A stretch of DNA of 64,000 nucleotides from Mycobacterium sp. URHD0025 (lineage in GTDB: Bacteria > Actinomycetota > Actinomycetes > Mycobacteriales > Mycobacteriaceae): NCBI RefSeq assembly GCF_000426065.1, contig NZ_AUEQ01000019.1, positions 61,194 through 125,193 of the forward strand, given 5' to 3'. Positions 31,481-40,190 of this stretch are shown in pieces (the stretch's first letter is position 1; every line of letters starts with the position of its first letter). The notes under the pieces were generated by a model. It did not search any database and was not told the origin of the DNA. It saw nothing but the letters and a program-made list of their open reading frames with translations. A program made the position numbers and the translations under genes.

Positions 31481-32876
31481 TCGCCGCGCGCACCTCCGCG
31501 GCGTGCGGCAGCCGCTCACTGGCCCAGGCCACGTAGCCGTCGGGCCGGATCACCACCGCGTCGGGTAACTCAGGCCGATTGTCGATCGCCTGCACCACAT
31601 CCACGTTGCCGACATCCACCGGAGCAGCGGTGACGAGGACGAACTTCCCGGCACGCAACAATTCGTAGAGCCGAGTCCCGCCGCAGTCCACATCGGCCAT
31701 GCGGCGTCCCACCAACCGGTCCTCGTCCTTCGAACGCGGATAGGCGATTCCGATGCCGCTGAGCCGTTCGGCCACGAAACGTCGGGCCCGAGGGATACGC
31801 AACACCGTCCCCAATGCGAGCACCCGCAGCCGGCGCGACGCAGCCGAACTGAGCACGATCTGGTTGAACGTATCGGTCAACCGCAGCACGCCTGCGCCGA
31901 CGGGATGGCGCTCACGCTCGTAACTGTCCAGCAGCCACGAAGGCGCCTGACCGCGTACCGACAACGCCAGCTTCCAGCCCAGGTTGAACGCGTCACCAAG
32001 CCCGGTGTTCATGCCCTGCCCACCCAAGGGCGAATGCACATGCGCGGCGTCACCGGCCAAGAAGACGCGGCCCGAACGGTAGTGCCGGGCCTGGCGCCGC
32101 TCGCTGAGAAAGCGTGAACTCCACCGCATGTCGCTCATGCCGAAGTCGTCGCCGGCGATGCGGTTGAATGCGTCGCGCATCTCGTCGAGCGTCACCGGCT
32201 CGTCCAGCGGCGCCTGTTCGCGCAGTCGGTCCCACGCGATCGCGCGGAACCAGCCATCGCCGAACGGCACGAACAACACCACGCCCTCGGTTCCGGTCCG
32301 GGCGAACAGGGTCTCCTCGGGCGGCGAGGCCAACCGGACGTCGGCCAGCAGGATGTGGGTCTCGTACTGTTTGCCGACGAAGTCGATCCCGACGAGACGT
32401 CGCACCGTGCTGTGAGCGCCGTCGCAGCCGACGACGTACTCAGCGCTCAAATTCTCCCCACCCGCCAGCTCCACGCTGACCCCGGCGCCATCCTGACTCA
32501 GGCCCACCACCTCGGCGCCCCGGCGCACCCGCACGCCCAGTTCGGCGGCCTTTGCTTCGAGCACGTGCTCGGTACCGCTCTGCGGAACGATCAACACCAT
32601 CCCGAACCGGGTCGGCAGTTCCCGCAGATTCAGGGTGGCCCCGCCGGGCGGCGCCACCTCGTGCACCTCCACTCCGCGGCTCAGCAACTGCTCGACGAGC
32701 CCGCGGCCGTCGAGCAGTTCCAGGGTCCGCGCATGCACAGCAAAAGCCCGGGTGATGTTGGGCGTCGCTGTGCGTTCTTCGAGCACCGTGACCGATGCCC
32801 CGCCCAGCGCGAGCTCACACGCCAGCATCAATCCCGTCGGCCCGGCGCCGACAACCAGAACCTCATGTGTTGGCAA
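31452..32876 (-). CDS. FAD-dependent aromatic monooxygenase (PheA/TfdB type)
   Basis: A 474-aa class A flavoprotein monooxygenase. The FAD motif VVGAGPTGLMLACELALGG lies at residues 7-25, the DG motif in YVVGCDGAHSTVRRLVGI (about 155-172), and the GD motif in FLAGDAAHVHSPLGGQGMNTGLGDAFNLGWKLAL (about 270-303). A thioredoxin-like C-terminal segment follows. Members hydroxylate phenols, polyketides or rifamycin-like antibiotics with NAD(P)H and O2. The start is TTG, with GGGGGTG about eight bases upstream on the minus strand. It may be an antibiotic-modifying or catabolic enzyme; the substrate is unknown. Confidence 0.88.
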   Translation of the reverse strand: MPTHEVLVVGAGPTGLMLACELALGGASVTVLEERTATPNITRAFAVHARTLELLDGRGLVEQLLSRGVEVHEVAPPGGATLNLRELPTRFGMVLIVPQSGTEHVLEAKAAELGVRVRRGAEVVGLSQDGAGVSVELAGGENLSAEYVVGCDGAHSTVRRLVGIDFVGKQYETHILLADVRLASPPEETLFARTGTEGVVLFVPFGDGWFRAIAWDRLREQAPLDEPVTLDEMRDAFNRIAGDDFGMSDMRWSSRFLSERRQARHYRSGRVFLAGDAAHVHSPLGGQGMNTGLGDAFNLGWKLALSVRGQAPSWLLDSYERERHPVGAGVLRLTDTFNQIVLSSAASRRLRVLALGTVLRIPRARRFVAERLSGIGIAYPRSKDEDRLVGRRMADVDCGGTRLYELLRAGKFVLVTAAPVDVGNVDVVQAIDNRPELPDAVVIRPDGYVAWASERLPHAAEVRAAITHWMSAAG

Positions 32877-32975
32877 CCGATTTCACCCCCGTAGTGCTCG
32901 GTGGCTCTGCAGGCTGATGGTAACGACAACGGCCCACGTAGAATGGGGTTACAGCTATAGCCACTCATGCCGATG

Positions 32976-32995
32976 CTCTTCGCGCAAGCGCTCAT
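32976..32995 (-). repeat. Inverted solo copy of mrpD-mrpE spacer repeat
   Basis: The minus strand reads ATGAGCGCTTGCGCGAAGAG, identical over 20 bases to the core of the tandem repeat at 37985-38054, five kilobases away at the other end of mrpABCD. It lies in the leader of mrpA, 39 bases before the ATG. Confidence 0.75.
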
Positions 32996-33034
32996 CGGTA
33001 GCCGACACCCCGACCCCAACCCGATCGGAGTGCC

Positions 33035-35917
33035 ATGCTCGCCGTTTTGCTCGCCCACGCGGTCGCCACCGCGCTGGCGCCGCTTCTGGTGGCCAAATGG
33101 GGACGGATGGCGTTCTATCCACTCGCGCTGGTCCCCTTGGGTTCTCTGGGCTGGGTCGCGTCGAACTGGCCCAGCGATGACCGTGTTCCCACCCTGAACA
33201 TCCCGTGGGTCGACGAGCTGTCGATGGACATCACGCTGCGGTTCGACTCTCTCGCGGCGATCATGAGCGTGCTGGTGCTGGCCATCGGCGCTTTGGTGTT
33301 GTTCTACTGCGCCGAGTACTTCCATCACCACGACGGAAAGATCGAGAAACGCCTGCCCAGCTTCGCCGCCGAGTTGGTGGCGTTCTCCGGCGCCATGTTC
33401 GGCTTGGTCATCAGCGACAACATGCTGGTGCTCTACATCTTCTGGGAAACCACGACGGTGCTGTCGTTCCTGCTGGTCGGCCACTACGCCGAGCGGGCCA
33501 CCAGTCGCCGGGCCGCCACCCAGGCCCTGTTGGTGACCACGTTCGGCGGCCTGGCCATGCTGGTCGGCATCGTCGTGCTGGGCAATCTGGCCGGCACCTA
33601 CCTGCTGTCGGAGTTGATCGCGGCGCCGCCCGGCGGGACGGCCGCCGCGGTCGGGGTGGCGCTGATCCTCGTCGGCGCCCTGTCGAAGTCGGCTATCGTG
33701 CCGCTGCACTTCTGGCTGCCGGGCGCGATGGCCGCCCCCACTCCGGTGAGCGCCTATCTGCACGCCGCGGCCATGGTGAAGGCCGGCGTCTACCTGGTGG
33801 CGCGGATGACGCCCGGGTTTGCCGACACCACGCTGTGGCGACCCATGGTGGTGGGCCTCGGGCTGGTCACCATGCTGTTGGCCGGTTGGCGCGCGGTCCG
33901 TGAGTACGACCTCAAACTGATCCTGGCGTTCGGCACGGTCAGCCAGCTGGGCCTGATCACCGTCATGGTCGGCGCGGGTGGCAGCGACATGATGCTGGCC
34001 GGGCTGGCCATGCTGTGTGCGCACGCGATGTTCAAGGCGGCGCTGTTCATGGTTGTCGGCGTCATCGACCACGCCACCGGTACCCGCGACATCCGGCGAC
34101 TGGCCGGGCTGGGCCGCCGGCATCGACCGCTTTTCATCATCGCCATCGGAGCCACCGCCAGCATGGCGGCCCTACCGCCGTTCTTCGGGTTCGTCGCCAA
34201 GGAAGCCGACCTGGAAACCGTGGCCCACAGCCCCGCGCTCGGCGCCGCGGCGCCGTATGTGTTGGCCTGCATCGTGATCGGATCGGTGTTCACCACCATC
34301 TACAGCCTGCGGTTCATGTGGGGCGCCTTCGCCGGCAAGGGATTGCCGGACCCCAGCGCACGGGTGGCCGAAATGCACCGCCCCCCAGCGACTTTCCTGG
34401 TCGCGCCGGCGGTCCTGGCCGCTGCCGGTCTGCTGTTCGGCCTGTGGCCGGCCGGTTTGGATTCGGTGCTCGACGAGTATGCCGACACGATGCCCGGCGG
34501 GTCCGGCTATCACCTGGCGTTGTGGCACGGGTTGGGCGTGCCGCTGTTGTTGTCGGCGTTGGTCCTCGTCGCGGGCACCGTGGCGTTCCTGGTCCGCCGC
34601 CGATTGCCGCGGACCCGCTTCGCCTACCAACCGCTGGGCAACGCCGACCGCATGTACGACGCCACCATCCGTGGGCTGGACGTACTTTCGCTGCGCCTCA
34701 CCGGTTCGACCCAGCGCGGCTCACTGCCGGCCACCCAGTCGGTGATCCTGTGCACGTTGGTGGCACTGCCGATTGCGACGCTGGCGCTCGGGACGCGGGA
34801 CCGGCCCGATTTCGCCTTGTGGGACACGCCGCTTCAGGTGGTGGTCGGGTTGCTGATGCTGGCCGCCGCGATCGGTGCGATCGTGATGCGCAACCGCCTG
34901 GCCGCGGTGCTGCTGGTCGGCGTGACCGGTTACGGGTGCGGCGCCATCTTCGCCTTCCATGGCGCGCCTGACCTGGCGCTCACCCAATTCCTGGTCGAGA
35001 CACTGGTTTTGGTGATCTTCGTGCTGGTACTCCGGATATTGCCGGCCGAGGCCGACGCCACCAACATCAAGCGCAACCGCCTGCCGCGCATCCTGCTGGC
35101 ACTCTCCGTGGGCGCGGCCGTCACCACCCTGGCCGTGTACGCGATGGCGGCGCGCACCGGCGCGGGCATCGCCGAGCTGCTGCCGGACGCCGCCTACTAC
35201 CGCGGCCAGGGCGCCAACACCGTCAATGTCCTGTTGGTCGACATCCGCGCCTGGGACACCATGGGCGAGATCATGGTGCTGCTGGTGGCCGCGACCGGTG
35301 TCGCCTCGTTGGTGTTCCGGAACCGCCGGTTCGGCGCGGCGCCGAGGGTCAGCACGGCCGCCGGGCAACCCGACATCGGACCGGTCGGCGCCTACAGCCC
35401 GGCCATCGGCGACGTGACGTGGTTGCGGGGTTCGGAGATGCGCGATCCGCGGTACCGGTCACTGGTGCTGGAAGTCGCGACGCGGGTGATCTTCCCGCTC
35501 ATCATGGTGCTGTCCATCTACTTCTTCTTCGCCGGGCACAACACCCCGGGCGGTGGTTTCGCGGGCGGGCTGACCGCCGGTTTGGCGTTGGTGCTGCGGT
35601 ATCTGGCCGGTGGCCGCTACGAGCTCGGTGAGACACTGCCGCTGGACGCGGGCAAGATCCTCGGCACCGGGCTGGGATTGTCGGCCGGCACGGCCGTCAC
35701 CTCGATCCTGCTCGGCGCGCCGGCGCTGTCCTCGGCGGTGTTGCAGTTCGATCTTCCGGTATTCGGTCACGTCAAGCTCGTGACCGCGCTGTTCTTCGAC
35801 CTCGGCGTGTATCTCATCGTGGTCGGCCTGGTGCTCGATGTGTTGCGCAGCCTCGGTGCGCGGGTGGACGTGGAGACGGCCACGGAACCCCGGACTTCGA
35901 AGGCGGTGGCGCGATGA
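33035..35917 (+). CDS. mrpA: Mrp Na+/H+ antiporter subunit A (fused to B)
   Basis: A 960-aa integral membrane protein, the large subunit of the multisubunit cation/proton antiporter related to complex I. The NuoL-like part covers about residues 1-480 (MLVLYIFWETTTVLSFLLVGHY, the proton channel region SKSAIVPLHFWLPGAMAAPTPVSAYLHAAAMVKAGVYLVAR). The C-terminal 150 residues (SLVLEVATRVIFPLIMVLSIYFFFAGHNTPGGGFAGGL...) are a complete MrpB domain. The protein is therefore an A-B fusion, and no separate mrpB gene is needed. GGAG lies five bases before the ATG. The stop overlaps mrpC (ATGA). It serves Na+ extrusion and pH balance. Confidence 0.93.
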   Translation: MLAVLLAHAVATALAPLLVAKWGRMAFYPLALVPLGSLGWVASNWPSDDRVPTLNIPWVDELSMDITLRFDSLAAIMSVLVLAIGALVLFYCAEYFHHHDGKIEKRLPSFAAELVAFSGAMFGLVISDNMLVLYIFWETTTVLSFLLVGHYAERATSRRAATQALLVTTFGGLAMLVGIVVLGNLAGTYLLSELIAAPPGGTAAAVGVALILVGALSKSAIVPLHFWLPGAMAAPTPVSAYLHAAAMVKAGVYLVARMTPGFADTTLWRPMVVGLGLVTMLLAGWRAVREYDLKLILAFGTVSQLGLITVMVGAGGSDMMLAGLAMLCAHAMFKAALFMVVGVIDHATGTRDIRRLAGLGRRHRPLFIIAIGATASMAALPPFFGFVAKEADLETVAHSPALGAAAPYVLACIVIGSVFTTIYSLRFMWGAFAGKGLPDPSARVAEMHRPPATFLVAPAVLAAAGLLFGLWPAGLDSVLDEYADTMPGGSGYHLALWHGLGVPLLLSALVLVAGTVAFLVRRRLPRTRFAYQPLGNADRMYDATIRGLDVLSLRLTGSTQRGSLPATQSVILCTLVALPIATLALGTRDRPDFALWDTPLQVVVGLLMLAAAIGAIVMRNRLAAVLLVGVTGYGCGAIFAFHGAPDLALTQFLVETLVLVIFVLVLRILPAEADATNIKRNRLPRILLALSVGAAVTTLAVYAMAARTGAGIAELLPDAAYYRGQGANTVNVLLVDIRAWDTMGEIMVLLVAATGVASLVFRNRRFGAAPRVSTAAGQPDIGPVGAYSPAIGDVTWLRGSEMRDPRYRSLVLEVATRVIFPLIMVLSIYFFFAGHNTPGGGFAGGLTAGLALVLRYLAGGRYELGETLPLDAGKILGTGLGLSAGTAVTSILLGAPALSSAVLQFDLPVFGHVKLVTALFFDLGVYLIVVGLVLDVLRSLGARVDVETATEPRTSKAVAR

Positions 35918-36390
35918 CGACCTTCCTGATCCCGCTGATCATCATCGGCGGCCTGACCAGTACCGGGGTGTATCTGCTGCTCGAGCGCACGCTCACACGA
36001 ATGCTGTTGGGCCTCTTGCTGATCGGCAACGCGGTCAACCTGCTGATCCTCACGGTCGGCGGTGTGGGCGGCAATCCGCCTATCCGCGGGCGCACCAGCA
36101 ACGGCTCCACCACCACGGCGGATCCACTGGCTCAGGGCATGATCCTGACGGCCATCGTCATCAGCATGGGCATCGCGGCGTTCGTCCTGGCCCTGGCCTA
36201 CCGGTCCTATCGGCTGACCACAATCGAGGAGGTCAGCAACGACCCCGAGGACACGCGCGTCTCGCAGCAGGCCGGCGCCGAGGACCTCGAGTCCAGCTCA
36301 GACGAGGACATTCCCCAAGCCGACGTCCGCCTCGACACCGACGCCCCCGACGAACTCGACGCGCTGCCCGGATTCGAGGGTTCGAAATGA
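35914..36390 (+). CDS. mrpC: Mrp antiporter subunit C (NuoK-like)
   Basis: A 158-aa protein with three transmembrane helices in the first 105 residues (FLIPLIIIGGLTSTGVYLLLERTL; MLLGLLLIGNAVNLLILTVGG; AQGMILTAIVISMGIAAFVLALAYRSY). It matches MnhC/NuoK, including TAIVI and the DPL-x-Q segment before helix 3. The C-terminal 50 residues are acidic and probably cytoplasmic (EDTRVSQQAGAEDLESSSDEDIPQ). The gene overlaps mrpA and mrpD by four bases at each end. Confidence 0.93.
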   Translation: MTTFLIPLIIIGGLTSTGVYLLLERTLTRMLLGLLLIGNAVNLLILTVGGVGGNPPIRGRTSNGSTTTADPLAQGMILTAIVISMGIAAFVLALAYRSYRLTTIEEVSNDPEDTRVSQQAGAEDLESSSDEDIPQADVRLDTDAPDELDALPGFEGSK

Positions 36391-37985
36391 CGGCCCAGGC
36401 GTTGATCCCGCTGCCCGTGCTCATCCCGGCGCTGGCTGCCGCGGCGACCCTCGTCGCGGGACGTCGGCCGCGGTTGCAGCGAGTGATCACCCAGATCGCC
36501 CTGGCGGCCGTCGTCGCGGTGTGCGCGGCGCTGGTGTACCTGGCCGATCGCGACGGCACGCTGGTGCTGCATGTCGGCGGCTGGGGTCAGAGCGTGCCGG
36601 GGATGGGCCCGTTGGGGATCAGTCTGGTGGTGGACCGGCTCTCGGCCCTGATGCTGCTGGTGTCCTCGATCGTGCTGCTGGCGGTGGTCGCCTACGCCAT
36701 CGGGCAGGGTATCCGCGACGGCGACGAACGCCAGCCGGTGTCGATCTTCATGCCCACCTACCTGGTGCTGTCAGCCGGGGTGTGCACGGCGTTTTTGGCC
36801 GGGGACCTGTTCAACCTGTTCGTGGGTTTCGAGGTGCTGCTGTCCGCGAGCTTCGTGTTGCTGACCATCGGTGCCAGTGAGGAGCGGGTCCGGGCCGGCA
36901 TCTCCTATGTGATGGTGTCGATGGTGTCGTCGCTGATATTCTTGATCGGCATCGCGCTGGTCTACGCGGCCACCGGGACGCTGAACCTGGCCGAGTTGGC
37001 CGTACGCCTCGACGATGTGCCCGCCGGTACCCGCAACGCGCTGTTCTCGGTGCTGCTGGTGGCGTTCGGCATCAAGGCCGCGGTGTTCCCGCTGTCGGCG
37101 TGGTTGCCCGACTCGTATCCGACGGCGCCGGCTCCGGTCACCGCTGTGTTCGCCGGCTTGCTGACGAAAGTCGGTGTGTACGCAATCATCCGGGCCCATG
37201 CGTTGCTGTTCCCCGGTGGCAGCCTGGATTCGGTGCTGCTGGTGGCCGGGCTGCTCACGATGGTGATCGGCATCCTGGGTGCCATCGCGCAGAGCGACAT
37301 CAAGCGACTGCTGTCGTTCACGTTGGTCAGCCACATCGGCTACATGGTGTTCGGCGTCGCGCTGGGCAATCAGTTGGGCATGTCGGGTGCGATCTACTAC
37401 GTCGCGCACCACATCGTCGTGCAGACGACGCTGTTCCTGGTGGTCGGGCTGATCGAGCGCCAGGCCGGCGCGTCCACCCTCAACAGGCTGGGCGGTCTGG
37501 CCGCGGCCAGCCCGGTACTGGCCTTCGTGTTCGTCGTCCCCGCCCTCAATCTTGGTGGTATCCCGCCATTTTCGGGCTTCATCGGAAAGGTGGCACTCAT
37601 GGAGGCCGGTGCCGCGAACGGATCGGCCCTGGCCTGGACGCTGGTCGCCGGCGGCGTCGTCACCAGCCTGCTGACCCTGTACGTGGTGGCGCGGGTGTGG
37701 ACCAAGGCGTTCTGGCGGGCCCGCGCCGACGCGCCCGAAGGGCATCTGGCCGCGGCGGCGCCGGCGGCCTTGCTCGACGACTCCGAGGACATCGAGTTCG
37801 CCGATCGTGACAGCGTGGGACGTATGCCGGTCGGGATGCTGATACCGACGGCCGCGCTGATCGCGGTGGGGTTGATGCTGACCATCGCGGCAGGCCCGAT
37901 CTTCGGCTACGCCGAACGCTCGGCCGCCGAGGTGCTCGACCGCGGGGAGTACATCTCGGCCGTGTTGGGAGGTTCGTCCCGCTGA
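36387..37985 (+). CDS. mrpD: Mrp antiporter subunit D (NuoN-like)
   Basis: A 532-aa membrane protein with about 14 helices and the Proton_antipo_M core. Visible markers are DLFNLFVGFEVLLSASFVLL (the key Glu in helix 5), FGIKAAVFPLSAWLPDSYPTAPAPVTAVFAGLLTKVGVYAIIR (channel Lys/Pro region), SDIKRLLSFTLVSHIGYMVFG and GGIPPFSGFIGK. It works with MrpA in proton/Na+ exchange. It starts at the ATG overlapping mrpC. Its TGA overlaps the ATG of a repeated mini-ORF rather than that of mrpE, which is unusual. Confidence 0.94.
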   Translation: MTAQALIPLPVLIPALAAAATLVAGRRPRLQRVITQIALAAVVAVCAALVYLADRDGTLVLHVGGWGQSVPGMGPLGISLVVDRLSALMLLVSSIVLLAVVAYAIGQGIRDGDERQPVSIFMPTYLVLSAGVCTAFLAGDLFNLFVGFEVLLSASFVLLTIGASEERVRAGISYVMVSMVSSLIFLIGIALVYAATGTLNLAELAVRLDDVPAGTRNALFSVLLVAFGIKAAVFPLSAWLPDSYPTAPAPVTAVFAGLLTKVGVYAIIRAHALLFPGGSLDSVLLVAGLLTMVIGILGAIAQSDIKRLLSFTLVSHIGYMVFGVALGNQLGMSGAIYYVAHHIVVQTTLFLVVGLIERQAGASTLNRLGGLAAASPVLAFVFVVPALNLGGIPPFSGFIGKVALMEAGAANGSALAWTLVAGGVVTSLLTLYVVARVWTKAFWRARADAPEGHLAAAAPAALLDDSEDIEFADRDSVGRMPVGMLIPTAALIAVGLMLTIAAGPIFGYAERSAAEVLDRGEYISAVLGGSSR

Positions 37986-38053
37986 TGAGCGCTTGCGCGA
38001 AGAGGAGACCGGCCCGATGATGAGCGCTTGCGCGAAGAGGAGACCGGCCCGAT
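37984..38053 (+). repeat. 35-bp tandem repeat forming two coupled mini-ORFs
   Basis: Two exact 35-bp copies (37984-38018, 38019-38053) lie between mrpD and mrpE, and a third begins (ATGAGCGCTT) and becomes the mrpE start. Each copy encodes the same 11-residue peptide, MSACAKRRPAR. Peptide 1 starts at 37985 on the last base of the mrpD stop, its TGA (38018-38020) overlaps the second ATG (38020), and the second TGA (38053-38055) overlaps the mrpE ATG (38052). Each unit also holds AGAGGAGA, a usable ribosome site. The stop/start design recalls mycobacterial MIRU elements, though the sequence was not matched to them. Confidence 0.85.
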
Positions 38054-38621
38054 GAGCGCTTCGCCGGACAAGCGGCCACAGGTGCGGCACACGGCTCTGC
38101 GGATCTGGCTGCTGTGCTTCCTGATGATGGTCTGGGTTCTGCTGTGGGGCCACATCTCGGTGGCCAATATGGTCAGCGGCCTCGTGGTCGCCGTGGTCAT
38201 CACGGTCCTGCTGCCACTGCCCTCGGTGCCGGTCGAAGGCAGGCTCCATCTGCTGTCATTGCTCAAACTTGTTGCGCTGGTGGGCTATTACCTGGTGCTG
38301 TCGTCCTTTCAGGTGGCCTGGATGGCGATCCGGCCGGGTCCGCCACCACTGGTCGCCGTGCTGCGCGCACACCTGGCGCTGAAGTCGGATCTGGTCCTGG
38401 CGCTCGCGGTGAACATCTTCAACCTGATCCCCGGCTCGATCGTGCTGGAGATCGACCAGGCCCGCCGGATTCTCTACATTCACCTCATCGACGTCGGCTC
38501 GGACAGCACGGTGCAGCGGTTCTACCGTCAGGTGGACCAGGTCGAACGGCTGCTGGTGGCGGCGTTCGAGCGGGACAGCGATTGGCAACCGTCGGCCGAG
38601 CGGGAGGCGGGAAACACATGA
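38052..38621 (+). CDS. mrpE: Mrp antiporter subunit E
   Basis: A 189-aa protein of the MnhE family. Two to three hydrophobic helices (LRIWLLCFLMMVWVLLWGHISVANMVSGLVVAVVITVLLPL; LLKLVALVGYYLVLSSFQVAWMAI) precede a cytoplasmic part with ALAVNIFNLIPGSIVLEIDQARRILYIHLID, the family hallmark (normally SxxxTPGT). The start is the ATG overlapping the second mini-ORF; AGAGGAGA in the repeat gives its ribosome site. The stop overlaps mrpF by four bases. It is needed for assembly or activity of the Mrp complex in other bacteria. Confidence 0.92.
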   Translation: MSASPDKRPQVRHTALRIWLLCFLMMVWVLLWGHISVANMVSGLVVAVVITVLLPLPSVPVEGRLHLLSLLKLVALVGYYLVLSSFQVAWMAIRPGPPPLVAVLRAHLALKSDLVLALAVNIFNLIPGSIVLEIDQARRILYIHLIDVGSDSTVQRFYRQVDQVERLLVAAFERDSDWQPSAEREAGNT

Positions 38622-38911
38622 CGACCATCTGGATCATCGCCGCGGTGATGCTGACCGCGGCAGCTGCGATCACCATGTTCCGTGTGCTTGCCGGGCCGAG
38701 TACGTTGGACCGCCTGGTCGCGCTGGACACCCTGATCGCGGTGACGATGTGCGGTATCGGCACGTGGGCGGCGTTCAGCCTCGATGCCACCGTCACCTAC
38801 AGCTTGACCGCGCTGGCGTTGATCAGCTTCGTCGGCTCGGTGAGTGTGGCCCGCTTCCGGGTTCCCGACACCGATGATCCGCGGCCGCGATCCCGCCGGG
38901 GGCAGCGATGA
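38618..38911 (+). CDS. mrpF: Mrp antiporter subunit F
   Basis: A 97-aa protein with three transmembrane helices (IWIIAAVMLTAAAAITMFRVLAG; LVALDTLIAVTMCGIGTWAAF; YSLTALALISFVGSVSVARF). FRVLAGPSTLDRLVALDT with its R-x-L-x-G-P-x-x-x-D-R is the MnhF mark. Four-base overlaps with mrpE before and mrpG after show one polycistronic message with coupled translation. Confidence 0.93.
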   Translation: MTTIWIIAAVMLTAAAAITMFRVLAGPSTLDRLVALDTLIAVTMCGIGTWAAFSLDATVTYSLTALALISFVGSVSVARFRVPDTDDPRPRSRRGQR

Positions 38912-39261
38912 ACGTTCTCGACATCATCACGGCCGTACTGGTTCTCAGTGGGTCGACGCTGGCGTTGACGGCCGCGATCGGCGTGGTGCGTTTTCCCGAC
39001 ACGTTGTCGCGCATGCATGCGGCCACCAAGCCGCAGGTGCTCGGTCTGCTGCTGGTGCTGGCGGGCGCGGCGATCCGGCTGCGCGGTCACGCCGATGTCG
39101 GCATGGTGATCCTCACGGGGTTGTTCACGTTGATCACCGCACCGGTGGTGGCCAACCGGGTCGGGCAACTCGCCTATCGGGAGCAGACCATCCGCGATGA
39201 TCTGCTGACCCGCGACGAGATGGCGGAGTTCGGGCAGACTGAGAACGATGGCCAGAACTGA
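38908..39261 (+). CDS. mrpG: Mrp antiporter subunit G
   Basis: A 117-aa protein with three helices and the MnhG signature AAIGVVRFPDTLSRMHAATKPQVLGLLLVLAGAAI (G-x-x-R-x-P-D-x-x-x-R-x-H-A...K). It is the last subunit, completing A/B-C-D-E-F-G. The C-terminus extends about 25 residues past the last helix, and its final 14 bases overlap the following methyltransferase gene, so that gene may be co-expressed. Confidence 0.93.
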   Translation: MNVLDIITAVLVLSGSTLALTAAIGVVRFPDTLSRMHAATKPQVLGLLLVLAGAAIRLRGHADVGMVILTGLFTLITAPVVANRVGQLAYREQTIRDDLLTRDEMAEFGQTENDGQN

Positions 39262-40162
39262 CGACGACAGCTGGGACATCACCGAGAGCGTGGGTGCCAC
39301 CGCGCTCGCGGTGGCGATGGCCCGCGCGAACGAGACCGCCTCGGATTCCCCGTTGTTCACCGATCCGTGTGCACAGATGTTCCTGGATGCCGCGGCAGCA
39401 CAGGGCTGGCGTCCGCCCACCGGCGCGATGGCCCAGCGGATTCGCGCCATTGGCAATTACGCCGCGTCGCGGACCAAGTGGTTCGACGAGTTCTTCGTGG
39501 CCGCAGGTGCCGCGGGTATCCGCCAGTCGGTGATCCTGGCGGCCGGGCTCGACGCCCGCGCCTGGCGGTTGCCGTGGATCCACGACAGCGTGGTGTTCGA
39601 GATCGACCAGCCGCAGGTGCTTCGGTTCAAGGAGGAGGTCCTGACCGCTCACCGGGTCGCGCCGAAGGCCCGGCATGTCGCCGTCGGCGTCGACCTGCGT
39701 CAGGATTGGCCGAAGGCGTTGCGGGAGGCAGGTTTCGACCCTGCCGAGCCGACAGCGTGGTCGGTCGAAGGCTTGCTGCCGTATCTGCCCGCCAACGCGC
39801 AGGATCTGTTGTTCGAGCGCATCACCGAGTTGTCGGCACGGGACAGCCGGATCGCGGTCGAGGCGTTCAGCGCCGGGTTCTTCTCAGAAGATCATCTGGC
39901 GCGCCGCCGTGAGCACATCGAGAAGATGCGGGCCCAGGCTGCCGAGACGGGCGATGACATGCCGGACCCGGAGCGCCTGTGGTTCATCGAGGACCGCGCC
40001 TACGTGCCCGATTGGCTGAGCGAACGCTGTTGGGATGTGGCGGCGCTGCCGTCCGACGACCTCATGGCTCGCTACCACCGGCCCCTGCCTGCCGACACCA
40101 CCGAGGGCACCATGTCCACCGAGTTCGTCGAAGGTGTCTTCACCGAATCAGTTTCTGGGTGA
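39248..40162 (+). CDS. SAM-dependent methyltransferase (mycobacterial TIGR00027 family)
   Basis: A 304-aa enzyme of the large mycobacterial leucine-carboxymethyltransferase-like group. Landmarks: SVGATALAVAMARANET, FTDPCAQMFLD, QSVILAAGLDARAWRLPW (SAM motif I, about residues 95-112), VVFEIDQPQVLRFK (acidic loop), AVGVDLRQDWPKALREAGFDP and TAWSVEGLLPYLP. The N-terminal arm is normal. Substrate is unknown for nearly all members. It overlaps mrpG by 14 bases and is convergent with a hydrolase gene 28 bases away. Confidence 0.9.
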   Translation: MARTDDDSWDITESVGATALAVAMARANETASDSPLFTDPCAQMFLDAAAAQGWRPPTGAMAQRIRAIGNYAASRTKWFDEFFVAAGAAGIRQSVILAAGLDARAWRLPWIHDSVVFEIDQPQVLRFKEEVLTAHRVAPKARHVAVGVDLRQDWPKALREAGFDPAEPTAWSVEGLLPYLPANAQDLLFERITELSARDSRIAVEAFSAGFFSEDHLARRREHIEKMRAQAAETGDDMPDPERLWFIEDRAYVPDWLSERCWDVAALPSDDLMARYHRPLPADTTEGTMSTEFVEGVFTESVSG

Positions 40163-40190
40163 AGCCCTGCACGTTCGCCGGTGCGACGCG

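Noticed and set aside
38019..38053. Tandem repeat as part of a CRISPR array
   Set aside because: The copies are directly adjacent with no spacers and there are no cas genes.
36771..38249. Long antisense frame over mrpD-mrpE
   Set aside because: It is His/Gln/Arg-rich, typical of antisense to hydrophobic membrane-protein genes, and crosses the repeat without any sign of selection.
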